NCBI GenBank assembly: GCA_963965975.1
Contig: OZ014411.1
Location: 8,061,501-8,125,500 of the forward strand
From: Xestospongia bergquistia
Lineage: Eukaryota; Porifera; Demospongiae; Haplosclerida; Petrosiidae
Length of the DNA stretch: 64,000 nt
Direction: 5' to 3'
This document shows, one piece after another, positions 23,161 through 34,404 of this stretch; positions within the stretch are counted from its first letter, which is position 1; each line of letters begins with the position of its first letter. The notes beneath the pieces were generated by a model that saw nothing but the letters and a program-made list of their open reading frames with translations, searched no databases and had not been told where the DNA came from. Both the position numbers and the translations under genes were made by a program.

Positions 23161-23664
23161 CAGGGTTTCATTTATGGGGGGGAGGGTGGGGGGGGGGGGG
23201 GGGCATTTGCCCCCCTTGCCAGAGTCTCGCCCCCCCCCCTTGGAAATTAGGTTAGCCATTTTTTCAAGGGGTATTTGGATGTAATGAATACAGAACTGAA
23301 ACTCCATGGAATATACAGTATAAGATAACCTTAGGCTAAACACAAGGAGTATGTACAGTTTTTAACCTAAACACCAATAGTCTATGGGTGTTACCTAAAT
23401 GCCTTATCAGCACCAGTATAACTTGGTCTATAGGTGTTGAGTGTCTTATCAGCACCAGAAATATGGTCATCTCATCATGTGATTTGAAAACCAGAAATAG
23501 TCTGAAAATATGCCAGAAGTGATCTCAGAGGGTCTAAAATTCAAAAATTTTCTGGGGGCATACCTCAAGACCCCCCTAGAGGATGTGCTGTCCCTCCCCC
23601 CCCTAAATTTTCTCAAAGTATTATTTTGCCCCCCCCCCTGTCCATTTTTCTAAATGAAACCCTG
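23161..23664. mobile_element. Non-autonomous TIR element (MITE-like), 504 bp
   Basis: Perfect 14-bp terminal inverted repeats CAGGGTTTCATTTA (23161-23174) and TAAATGAAACCCTG (23651-23664). Flanks are CATGT on the left and TATGT on the right, compatible with a 4-5 bp target duplication. The paralogous site near 7135-7160 (GATGTACATGTAATAATA) lacks the insert, giving an empty site. The interior has long G runs (23175-23203) and C runs (around 23212-23240, 23595-23640) and no transposase. Superfamily not assigned. Confidence 0.85.
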
Positions 23665-23791
23665 TATGTAATAATGAAATAGTTACTAAAACAAATACTC
23701 TTCAGAATTGATTTTAACAATGCTATTATTATAATTTTAAAAGATAAGTCAGACATAAAAATTAATTGAATCATATGTATATAGTGAGTCA

Positions 23792-26700
23792 TTAAATTTC
23801 TTGATTACTGAGTAAGTCACAAACAGTTTTTACCTCTTCATTAGTTATACGATATTTTGCTTTAACTTGAATTTCAGTACCACTAAAGTCCATAAAAACA
23901 TCAATTAAACGTTCATTTCTTGGTTTGTTGTCAGGATTTGGCACATCTATGTCTAGCTGTCCAATCTTTCGCACTGTTGATCTTCCATTTTTGTCTTTTA
24001 CGTACTGGACTCCAGTTTGTGAAGATGAATATATTGACATTGACTGTTTGTCTCTACATTTACTATTAGGAAGAAAAGATCTTGTGTAAATTTCATCAGC
24101 TATAGCAAATTCTCCTTTTTGAAGAAAGACACATAATATATTTGTACATTTGTACATTTGTTGTTCAGTATCATAAAAGCGATAATGTATGTCATGTTTG
24201 TGTTCATCAAACTTTTCCTTTAGTTTTATTCCATATGTAGCATCTGATTTGCGAGAGTGAATGATTTCTGGATTCCTGCGCCACATTACTGCTCCAGTAG
24301 CAATTGCAAGATGAGCATGTTCAGGACAAACAATATTATTGTACATTCTTCCATTATATCTACAAATGGATTCTTCAAGTTTCTTGTAAATATACTGACA
24401 TCCTCCAAATCCACCAACAAGATAAATTGTGTCCACTTTAGACTCCAGTCCTTCCAGTGATGCTACAGTACATTGTGCAATACCATCAATAGTAGGTTGG
24501 AGAAGTCTTGTTTCAACAACACCATATTTGATATATAAGGTATCATCCTCATATTCAATACCTTCCATTTGTTTGACACGTCTTTCTATTTTATCTCCAT
24601 AATACTCAACAAAAGGACTGGGTAAATTGACCTTTAGTTCGTCAGAAGCAGTTGCCATAGCTTTATACGTGTCTCCAAATTTCTTTTTCTCTTCTTCAAA
24701 TTCATTATAAAGGAGTTTATTAAGTATAGCAGCATTAACAGACTTATGACGAATAAATCCATCAAAATCTCGATCACCAACAATATCTTCAAGCAATTCA
24801 GAGAATGCTTTGTTAACTGTTGTTCCACCCCAGGCATTACCTGTTGGTGTCAGTACTACACTGATTTTATTAGCAGCTTCATTGTAATCTTGTACTGTGA
24901 TATCTACAGTACCACCTCCAATATCTATGACCATATAACGTTTAGGTGGAGATACTGACACAACAGTCTTAGTGTAGTTTTGAGCATATATAGCAGCTAC
25001 TTCAGGTTCAAGAGCTAAAGTTAACTTTTCGGGATTATCTTCAGGTGGTCTTGGTAGTCCTCTACCGACAGGAGTGAAGTTAATGATGCCTGGTTTATCA
25101 GATGTTAAACCTGCCTGTAAACAATGAAACAGTATTAACTAGACAATGAAAACAGAATATACCATGTAAGCAGCTTCTCTCATCATCCTCTTTGCTCTAG
25201 CTTTCCAAATAGCTGGTACAGTAATGACCCAGTCATAGGTTGTAGATTTCATCTGACGTATACCGTCACTCAGATGTGCCAGCAACATATCTTTAATATG
25301 TTTGAGTATAAAGGCAATTACTTCAACTAGAAAGTAATCGTTGCCTCCAAATGACTTGATAGTGGTAGTACGATCTACAGACTAAGAAGAGTTGTTAAAG
25401 AGATCATATTAAATTATTAAAAAAACATTTAATATTGATTGTGTTGTATTCAGTTAAATTCTTATATATTAAATTTAATTGTGAAATGTGCTTTTAATCA
25501 TAACTTCAAGTGTTATTGTGAGCAGTAATTGATTGAAGTAAAATATGTTATTATCTAGAGTTAGTACCTATTCCAATAAAGTGAATGTTTTGTAGATTTA
25601 ACTTGTCTTTAATGCTTGTTTTATAGAATATTATGTGACCTAATTTGCAACAAGGGACCACTTCTGTCAGAACGTTCGATAAAAACATTTGAATTTAAGG
25701 AATTTATTTTTGAAAAGGATGTTTAATAAATTCTGCATTCGAGTTTGTCTAATAATAGTTTTAAATTAAGATATATAATTTATCAAACATTCAGTGAAAG
25801 TGAGTGAAAAATGTGTTATGTATATACAGCAAGTGAATGTAAGCAAAACTGTTTTTGAAATTGTTAGCAAATATTTTCCCTTTTCAGGTGACATGTATAT
25901 CTTTGTCTGTTACCAATGAATTCAATTACGTACTGGTATATATTATACCACTGAACACTACAACAATGGATATGATTATCAAACATCAAATCTATTTAGA
26001 TTCTTTAAAATATTCCTTTATTTTTAGCAATTAATTTTCTATACATCAGTAACATCAAACAATATTAGGATCAAAAATTGTGTTAGTACATGTCCTTGTG
26101 ATTATATAATGCAAAATTACTAGGTACGTGTGTTCAAGAAGTTTATAAAAGTACTTGTGAATAATTATCAATTGGTCATAATCAGGTTTGACTTCTACAC
26201 ATTCTTTAATTTATATAATGCCATTATGCCATTTAAGATAGAGTAGCAATGTAAAGTCAGCCTGGTTGTAAGTCACTTATTACTAGATTAATTGCTGTAA
26301 TTATATACACACAATGTAAGTAAATATATATATACAGTAACTGGTCATCTTTTTAACTAGCTTAGTTCTTGTAGTCATTATTCATATGAGTATCAGTGAG
26401 TGCTAATCATTACTACCAGTTGTAATGTTATAATAAGAACATTGTAATACTGTCATATTTGCCTAATCCCACATTGTATGAGTGACTTGAATAAGTTGTA
26501 TATATTATTATATGGTGCATATTATATTTCTATTAGCAAGACAAACCTCATGCATTTTATTACTTATTGTATCAATCAATAAGTGTACAAATAATTAAGA
26601 TTGTTTTTGAAGTAAAAGGAGATGGTTGGGTATAAAACAGTTTATGTGCATCATGTTGCATAAAACATTTTCGCTTGGCTGAGTATTTAAAGGATGTGCC

Positions 26701-28326
26701 CTGGGCACAAGTTGGTTGGTATATATTCAAAAGGAAAATGGCCTGGCAATACTAATGTTGGAGCATCGTGTTTTTCAGAACAATGACATTGTTCCATAAG
26801 TTAGCTCCCCTATGCACTATTTAACACCACATGTTCATTGCTAGCTAGTAAATAGGTATGGCAGCACGTTTCTTTTTATCAAACTAAGTTGAAGGTTTTA
26901 TCACACAAAATATCATAAAAATATTAAAAGATATTCAGGTTAAAATAGAGTATCAAAGAGCCCTCTGTCAGCTCTTTAAAAAGCCTTTAAAGATTTTACA
27001 TAAGTTAAAAGATAGAGCAATGTGAGGAGCTTACCAAAATGAAAAGAAAAGGTAATGATAAACCAAAAATCATGATATGAAATAGTTGGTATCTAGGTAT
27101 CAGTGGATATGAAGACATTGATACTCCTTCACTTAATAAGCATAATGTAAGTTCACACTACTTTCTTTGTCCGTGTGCCATTTTATAACCTCCTAGCTGG
27201 GTAAGAGAGTCCGCTGGTGGTTGAAGTGATTTCATTACCACCAGTAAAAATAACTATCATTGTTGACTTTACTCATTCTAGTTGTCAGAAAAATCATTTT
27301 GCTAACCTCATTAGAAAAATTCAGCTCCATTTGGAAGCAAACTTAGTGTCTCATATACTTCATGAAAGGACAAGGCTTGCCAGAAGTAGCCACTTAAAGT
27401 TTTCAAATGTGAGGGATGTTCATATGACGTCCTTTTACATGTGATAGGTAGTGATTCAAACACTTGAAAGTACCGTCCTAACACTAACAAGTGTTGTAGT
27501 GAAGCTTCTCACACAAGTGAAGCAGAAAAAGCTAACAAAATTTGCCTTGGGCATTTAAGAGGCACAATTATTTATATATATTTGTATGCTACATTGTCCG
27601 TAATAATTATAGTTTAATATTTTTCTGCCAAGCTTATGCTTTGCTAAAAAAGCCCAGTTGAATAGTTCAAAAGTCAGGTTACATACTTTAACATTAAATA
27701 TTTAGCGTTTAGTGTGTAGGAATCAGTATTAAAATATGCTGATCTGGGACTGCTCTATTAGGCTTCTGTACTTTGCATCCAAGCAGTCCAGAAATCAATA
27801 AAAATATTTCATTTAGGCCATGTAAAATAAAAGAAACTTGCTTGATATAGTATAATATATAAATATCACTAGTACAGAAGGCTTGACTAATTAAAATTAG
27901 TGACAAAAATATGGTAAACTATTATATAACTATTATATTAACTATTATATGATATGTAAGGGGGAAAGTACTTACCTCATCTCTCTCTAGAAGCATTTTG
28001 ATCCTTTCAAAATAAATGTAGTTTGGTAATTGACTAGGACGTATTTTACAGTAGGCGTCTTGAGCATTAAATCCAAAATCTTCCACTACACACTTGTTGC
28101 CATCCACCTTCTTTAATAAGATAGCATTTGGTACTCTTTCAAATGTACTGTTGAGTTTGAATGTGTTCACCTTCTCGACACCACGAGTTATATAGGCCAA
28201 AGAAACAAATGTTGTCCCAAAATCAATTGCAGCAACATTCTGCGGTGCATGTCGTAACCAGGTCACATCTGCTTCCGTTCGTTTTTGTTTGAAGGCTCTG
28301 CAAAGAGGTTCCAATGCTGACGCCAT
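23792..28326 (-). CDS. HSPA12-like Hsp70-family ATPase, intact, 3 exons, long intron 1
   Basis: Codes for 630 residues: exon 1 28326-27976 (117 codons), exon 2 25381-25163 (73), exon 3 25114-23792 (440 plus stop). Intron 1 is 2594 bp and intron 2 is 48 bp, both phase 0. The start is the ATG giving MASALEPLCRAFKQK. DFGTTFVSLAY, the WVITVPAIWKARAKRMMREA block, VIDIGGGTVDITVQ and DTIYLVGGFGGCQYIYKKL are all intact. The C-terminus follows the 7264/15522 subfamily (IYSSSQTGVQYVKDKNGRST), but DYNEAANK after the phosphate-2 motif follows the 3611/29888 subfamily, which hints at a mosaic from gene conversion. Intron 1 is about twice as long as in its relatives because of extra sequence at about 26620-27560. 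A 22-bp inverted repeat lies just upstream of exon 1. Predicted cytosolic HSPA12-branch ATPase; client unknown. Confidence 0.9.
25382..27975 (-). other. Intron 1 of the gene at 23792-28326
   Basis: The right and left parts match intron 1 of the genes at 7264 and 15522. The middle (about 26620-27560) has no counterpart in those introns. It contains one open stretch of 75 codons (27217-27441, plus strand) with no recognised motif, so I do not call a gene there. Confidence 0.6.
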
Positions 28327-28388
28327 ATTGTTGGGCGTGATCAAGGGCGTAGACGCGTGATTAATTTAAGAGAGATAGATGTCTGGTC

Positions 28389-28477
28389 CGGAAGCCGAGG
28401 ACGGACATTCCAAGTCCTATTTCATATTTTAATCGAATTTGATTATACGGAGTTAGAATGTCCGTCATCGGCTTCCG
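28389..28477. repeat. Inverted repeat upstream of a gene start
   Basis: Two 22-bp arms (28389-28410 and 28456-28477), complementary except for one position, are separated by 45 nt. They lie about 60-150 bp upstream of the ATG at 28326. It is GC-rich against an AT-rich background. It could be a small foldback element or a structured promoter element; no target duplication is obvious. Confidence 0.7.
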
Positions 28478-29206
28478 TAAATAACAGTCCTACAATATAC
28501 AACCAATGAACCAAATATAGGCGTATTTAGACCCGGGCCAGCACGGGAATTGCCCGGGTAAACTTGCTCAGACCAAAATTAATTACATTTTTTCAAAAAA
28601 TTAAACCATTGCTTTAACCAAAATAAAATTCATAATTTGTTTATTACACAAAGATTAACCACTAACACATGCCAGTCCATGTGTATGACTTCACAGTTAG
28701 CAATTAGCACCTGTATTGTAGAGTTTTGCCTTATAGTTCTTTTGAGTGAGTTTTGAACATTTTGTGAACTCTTAAAGACTTTTGTGCTTCTAGTAATAGC
28801 AGCAGTAGTGGTGTAGGTCCATCAAAAAAGCATACAATGTTCCAGAGAGTGAGGAAGATGACAGTGGAAATGACAGCAATGAAGAAATTGACAGAAAAAT
28901 TAGAGGATTAAATGATCAAGATGGTTAGGTGTAAATCTAATAACAAAGTAGTTTGAAATTATTCTTTCTACTTTGCTTGTACTGTACAGATACAGATGGA
29001 GATGGTGTTGCAACATCTAGAGAGTCCACAGGGTTTAGGTAGTGATATACACACAATATACCAGAAGTTAATGTACATGTACACAAAATCATTTCTTCCT
29101 AATACACAGGGAAAAAAGTCTATTTATGATGTTTGGAAAATAATATATTTACATCAGTTGTATTACTATATATGAATGTATTCAATACATTTTTCCTGTG
29201 ATAGTA
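28478..29206. other. Spacer with two exon-like acidic fragments
   Basis: A plus-strand stretch at about 28815-28927 reads KKAYNVPESEEDDSGNDSNE and continues EIDRKIRGLNDQDG before a stop. At about 28989-29040, after an ACAG acceptor-like site, DTDGDGVATSRESTGFR follows. These may be relics of exons of an unrelated gene. No start, family or continuation could be identified. The rest is AT-rich spacer. Confidence 0.3.
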
Positions 29207-29425
29207 AATGTGGGGACAAACTGTCAATATCTATATCCTATATATTCATCTTCACAAGATAAGTCCAGTATGCAAAGGACAAAAATGGAAGATCAACAGT
29301 ATGAAAGATTGGACAGCTAGACATAGATGTGCTTAGTCCTGACAACAAAAACAAGAAATAAATGTTTGATGTTTTTATGGGCTTCAGTGGTACTAAATTT
29401 CAAGCTGAAGCAAAATATCAAGAAA
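29207..29425 (+). pseudogene. HSPA12-like exon 3 C-terminal relic, inverted
   Basis: A plus-strand copy of the tail of a 7264/15522-type gene, nested among minus-strand genes. Nucleotide matches run from the ISIYSSSQ region through the KIGQLDIDV region and the GFSGTKFQAEAKY-like end. Internal stops and a deletion of about 10 codons make it non-functional. Confidence 0.8.
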
Positions 29426-29887
29426 TTCAATGACTCACTGTGTCCAATTTATCATTTATGAGTAACCTATTTATTTCAATTATGATAATAATAATGTTAA
29501 ATAATCAATTCAAAAAAGACTATTTAATTAATTTAACTATTTCATTAATCAATACTACTAACTTTAGTGAATAATTTCAAAATGGTGACAGATTACTATT
29601 AATTTTATTGCAGAATGTGAAATATTGCTCACAAGTCAGTCTAAGTTTCTTCATTATTATGACAGTCTGTATTAAATTGTATTTTACTGAAATATTTTAC
29701 ACTCTAAACACATATGCATTCTTAATACCAAATTATACCTATTATCTCTATTATTTATTTATTCATGAACTAGCTACAGCAGTTTAAATACAATAACTTC
29801 TAACTATAAAATGTTCAATAAAAGACATGATAATAGTTGGTCATTACAACATTAAATGCTTGATTATTCTTAAAAATAGGCAATATC
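29426..29887. other. Spacer between convergent copies
   Basis: AT-rich; resembles the spacer at 3111-3610 (ATTTTACTGA, ACACATATGCAT and the region just 3' of the stop). No gene seen. Confidence 0.45.
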
Positions 29888-32038
29888 TTAAAATTGTTGA
29901 TTAGAAAGAAAATCACACACAGTCTTCACTTCCTCTCCTGTAATACGATACTTAGCTTTAGCTTGAATTTCTGTTCCACTGAAGTCCATACAAATGTCAA
30001 CGTAACGTTCGTTCAAAGGTAAATTATCTGGATTTGGGACATCAATCTTCAATTCCCCAATCTTCCTAACATTCATTTTTCCATTCTTGTCTACTGTGTA
30101 CTGGACTCCAATTTCTGGTGTAGAATAGATTGTTAATATCACATTAGTATCTTGTTTTCTTCGTGGACATAAAACTATAGTATACACTTCGTCCGCTTGT
30201 GCAAAATCTCCTTTCTGTAAAAACACACTAAACACACGGTCACAGTAGTAACCACAGTCATCATCTAGAACAGTACGATAATGGACATCATGTTTATCTG
30301 GTTCAAAAGGTATTGAAAATCCCATTCCATATGTAGCATCTGATTTACGAGACTGAATAATTGATGGGTTTTTCCTCCACATCACTGCTCCAGTAGCAAT
30401 TGCAAGTTGAGCATGTTCAGGACAAACAATGTTATGGTAAATTCTTCCATTATATTTACGAATGGATTCTTCAAGTTTTTTGTAAATATATTGACATCCT
30501 CCAAATCCACCAACAAGATATATTGTGTCCACTCTAGACTTCAGTTCTTCCAGTGATGCTACAGTACACTGTACAATACCATCACTGGTAGGTTGGAAAA
30601 GTCTTGTTTCAACAACACTATATTTAATATATAAGGTATCATCTTCATATTCAATACCTTCCATTTGTTCGACACGTCTTTCTATTTTATCTCCATAATA
30701 CTCAACGAAAGAATTTGGTAAATTGACTGTCAGCTCATCAGAAGCAGCTGCTGTAGCTTTGTACGTATCACCAAATTTCTTTTTCTCTTCTTCAAACTCA
30801 TTATAAAGGAATTTATTAAGTATAGCAGCATTAATAGCCTTATGACGAATAAACCCATCAAATTCCCGATCACCAACAATATCTTCAAGCAATTCAGAGA
30901 ATGCTTTGTTAACTGTTGTTCCACCCCATGCATTACCTGTTGGTGTCAGGACAACACTGACTTTATTAGCAGCTTCATTGTAATCTTGTACTGTGATATC
31001 TACAGTACCACCTCCAATATCTATGACCATATAACGTTTAGGTGGAGATACTGACACAACATTCTTAGTGTAGTTTTGAGCATATATAGCAGCTACTTCA
31101 GGTTCAAGAGCTAAGGTTAATTTTTCGGGATTATCTTCAGGCGGCTTTGGTAGCCCTCGTCCAACGGGAGTGAAGCTAGTGGGACCTTCCTTGTCAGATG
31201 TCAAACCAGCCTAAATAATAAAACAAGTATATAATTGTGTCTCTACTTAAAGAAAATACCAAATAAGCAGCTTCTCTCATCATTCTCTTTGCTCTAGCTT
31301 TCCAAATTGCTGGTACAGTAATGACCCAGTGAAAGTGTGTAGATTTCATCTGAATTACTCCATCATTCAGACGTGCCAGTAACAAGTCTTTAAGATGTTT
31401 GAGTATAAAGGCAATTACTTCAACTAGAAAGTAATCATTACCATCAAATGATTTGATAGTAGTCGTACGATCTACAGACTTTACAAAAAATGAACTTCAG
31501 AAATGTGCATAAAATTAATAGCGACAATAACTTTTTATCAATCTCTATATAACACATTTATAATTATTGACTGACGAGAAGCATTATTAACTACAAGAAT
31601 TTTATCCTGTGTTAAATACATTTTATTGCTAACTTAATAACTGTATATATATAAACAACTATAATATATAAACAAGTATGATTGGTATGTAAGGGGGAAA
31701 GTACTTACCTCATCTCTCTCTAGAAGCATCTTGATTCTTTCAAAGTAAATGTAGTTTGGTAATTGACGAGGACGTACTTTACAGTAGCTGTCTTGAGCCT
31801 TAAATCCAAAATCTTCCACTATACACTTGTTGCCATCCACCTTCTTTAATAAGATAGCATTTGGTACTCTTTCAAATGTACTGTTGAGTTTGAACGTGTT
31901 CACTTTGTCATAACCACGAGTTGCATACGCTAAAGAGACGAAAGTTGTTCCAAAATCAACAGCTGCGATGTTTTGTATAGGTAACAGGCTTTGATCTTCT
32001 GAACGTTTCTCTTTTCTTGCTCTTAGCAAAGGTTCCAT
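29888..32038 (-). CDS. HSPA12-like Hsp70-family ATPase, intact, 3 exons
   Basis: Codes for 623 residues: exon 1 32038-31709 (110 codons), exon 2 31478-31260 (73), exon 3 31210-29888 (440 plus stop). Introns are 230 and 49 bp, both phase 0. The start is the ATG giving MEPLLRARKEKRSEDQ. Motifs are VDFGTTFVSLAY, the WVITVPAIWKARAK block, VIDIGGGTVDITVQ and DTIYLVGGFGGCQYIYKK. Exon 2 ends in Leu (TTG before GTATTT) where most minus-strand copies have Met, but the splice donor is unaffected. Smaller changes are QPTSDGIVQC (Ile to Ser) and a DDDCGYYCDRVF insertion of one residue relative to the gene at 3611. The post-adenosine block (CPRRKQDTNVILTIYSTPEI) is specific to this copy and the truncated one at 34404. 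It ends SNQQF. HSPA12 branch; client unknown; likely functional. Confidence 0.9.
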
Positions 32039-32664
32039 TGTCGTCACTGTTCAGGCCACTCCTCTTATTTGCCTACACTTCCACGTGAGTTAAGTTGTAG
32101 TGAATATTATATATCTATTACCAATATAAAGTTCATACAGACGTGGTTTCCACCATTCAAAATGCTTATAAGTCTGCAAAGTTAATCAAAAAACTAGAGT
32201 GCTAGCTCTCTATGAAAGTTGTAAGTTCCATTTCACATTGTTTTAATTATCCTTATTGTTGATTTAAAAAATAGAATTTTTAAGTTAAAATTTAATGTAA
32301 CCATGATTATCACAATGTACATATAATACAAGATTAGATATTGAGAAGTACCATGCTGTTTTATCAAATAATATGCTAATTGACACTTGGCAGTTGTGTG
32401 TAGTAATTGCTATGATTATTCCTCTAAACTTCTTGTCAATTAGAATTTTTATGGATGCTGGACCAAGTGTTGTAAAATTGGAATTTATAATAGAACAGTC
32501 ATACTACCATACACATGTTCATTTTTTTAATCACATGAACTGACAATAAATGTTGTTAGTACTTTTCAATTTATTTGTAGGGACTATGCAACTTAAGTGA
32601 CCATTAATTGGGTAAACCACTATCTACTTTAATAGTGAACTGAACAAATATAATTGACATGTAT
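32039..32664. other. Intergenic spacer
   Basis: 5' flank of the preceding gene, then sequence related to 12180-12430 (including the palindrome-free empty site near 32605-32625). No gene. Confidence 0.5.
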
Positions 32665-32935
32665 CCTTTTGTCATTTCTCTCTATATAAATAGCTTTATC
32701 AAAACAAATGTTTTTGGTAATTGACTAGGACTTAACATTACAGTGTGTAAAGTTAATGTAGCTTTAGTCTTAAATCCAAAATCTTCCACTGCACACTTAT
32801 TACCATCCACCCTCTTTATACTCTTTCAAATGTGCTATTGATTTTGAATATGTTCACTTTATTTTGTCATAATCTCAGGTTGTGTACGCTTAAGAGATGA
32901 AAGTTATTTTAAAGTCAACAGTTATGGTATTCGCC
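32665..32935 (-). pseudogene. HSPA12-like exon 1 relic
   Basis: Decayed minus-strand exon 1. Nucleotide matches to AVEDFGFK-, NKCAVEDF- and KVNTF-like stretches and to the AYATRG region are visible, with several indels. The phosphate-1 region is lost by frameshift. Its flank matches that of the exon 1 relic at 12465-12655, so the two descend from a common duplicated segment. Confidence 0.75.
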
Positions 32936-33305
32936 ACTGAATAAAGGCTCTATTTTGTAATCTAGTCATGTGTGCAAATTATTGCATGGGACATATTTTT
33001 CAGGTGACAGTAATATACGTATATATATCACAGGAAAATGATACTCATTTCCAACTGTTGTTTTTCCAATTCTTTCCAATTGTTTTTTTACAATGCTTTC
33101 ACTATTGGTTAATGTCGTCCACAAAACCTACTATTTGTTTATTGATGTATTCTTTAATGGAAAATACATTCAGATGTACATATGTTGTGTAAATGATGGA
33201 AATATGATGGGTATTTATCAACATAATAAAACAATAGGGAAATTAAAAAAAGAAAAAGAGCAAATTAAATGTTCGATTATTGTTAAAAAATTAGTAGGCA
33301 ATTTC
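32936..33305. other. Spacer
   Basis: Open stretches at 32968-33440 (plus) partly run antisense over an HSPA12-like relic and have no recognisable domain. I see no gene. Confidence 0.4.
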
Positions 33306-33715
33306 TTAAAATTGTTGATTACAAAGAAAATCACACACAGTCTTCACTTCCTCTCCAGCGACACAATATTTAGCTTTAGCTTGAATTTCTGTTCCACTGA
33401 AGTCCATAAAAATCTCAATGTCACAATCATTCAAAGGTAAATTATCTGGATTAGGGACATCAATCTTTAATTCCCCAATTTTCCTAACATTGTTTTTTCC
33501 ATGTTTATCTACTATGTACCGGACTCCAATTTCTGGTGTAGAATAAATAGATATTGTTTCATTAGTGTTTTTTGGAACCGTGGAAGTATAGATATAGTAT
33601 ACACTTCATCAGTTAATACCAAATCTCCTTTCTTTAAAAACACACAGAAAACATCATCACAGTAGTACCCACAGTCATCATCTAGAACAGTATGATAATG
33701 AATATCATGTAGCTT
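33306..33715 (-). pseudogene. HSPA12-like exon 3 C-terminal fragment
   Basis: The tail of a 29888-type gene, from the stop back to about the DIHYHTVLDDDCGYYCDDVF position. It includes VRKIGELKIDVPNPDNLPLN and FMDFSGTEIQAKAKYCVAGE. A frameshift sits in the RFQKTLM region near 33570. It overlaps in content with the end of the copy at 34404 (both contain the DDDCGYYCD block), so it is a separate partial copy and not the missing tail of that one. Confidence 0.85.
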
Positions 33716-34382
33716 AATGCTGCTATAAAACAGTATTGTGGAATCTTCTGTTAACTACCTTTGTCTCCTTTAATGGAATATTGTCTCTAATAATACTCTC
33801 ATCATCTGTGCAATGAGAAGTCCAGCACAGCACTGGTCTCAGCACATTTTAATGTTTGAGCATAACTGACTGCAATTCAATGACAAATGTACTTATTAAG
33901 ATGATATTTCCAGGCACCACCAACACTATCTCAGTTAGGACATGCAGTTGATTCTAGAATGATGATTATCATTAATTATATGTACTAAATATCTGAATTG
34001 CTGTTTCTCTTTCTGTTTAAATTGTCCAGGTTGATAAGATGGGACAGGACATTGATGAAATAGAGCAACTACTCAATGAAATTGCTGAAGTACAGGATGA
34101 TATTATATTAAAACCAGCCACTGCCCATTAATGTTAGTCAAATATTGCTTAATTAGACACACCCTTATTATATGGCAATCATAGCCAAATTAGACAATGA
34201 TAATATAATTTATATGCTATATAATTTATATGTTAGTCTGGTTTCTATTTTATTAATTATAATATTAATGTCAATTTGCTTTTATAATTATGTTTTAGCT
34301 TTAAAAGAGCGCCATGATAAAATTAAGGAAGAAATCATACAACTGTTACTAAAAGTGCACGGAGGATTGAAGAGTGAGCTAA
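33716..34382 (+). other. Inserted foreign segment with exon-like coiled-coil fragments
   Basis: This segment separates two HSPA12-like fragments. Three plus-strand stretches look like exons: after TTCCAG near 33914, APPTLSQLGHAVDSRMM; after TGTCCAG near 34030, VDKMGQDIDEIEQLLNEIAE and VQDDIILKPATAH then a stop; after GTTTTAG near 34300, ALKERHDKIKEEIIQLLLKV then HGGLK. They are charged, heptad-like and probably from a coiled-coil protein. The last weakly recalls the coiled-coil part of nucleoporin Nup54. Identity is unproven. Confidence 0.35.
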
Positions 34383-34404
34383 CTCTCTCTCTCTCTCTCT
34401 CTCT
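34383..34404. repeat. (CT)11 microsatellite at a gene truncation point
   Basis: Eleven CT units directly abut the truncated end of the HSPA12-like copy at 34404, at the join with the foreign segment. They may mark or have promoted the rearrangement. Confidence 0.9.

Noticed and set aside
27217..27441. 75-codon open frame inside intron 1 of the 23792 gene
   Set aside because: No motif, no relative in the window, no exon-like borders. It could be chance.
28540..28562. CCCGGG...CCCGGG as a transposon end
   Set aside because: Only six-base arms, no partner terminus or target duplication found.
32968..33440. Two overlapping plus-strand open frames of 74 and 115 codons
   Set aside because: The second runs antisense into an HSPA12-like tail relic, and neither shows a domain, good start or splice pattern.
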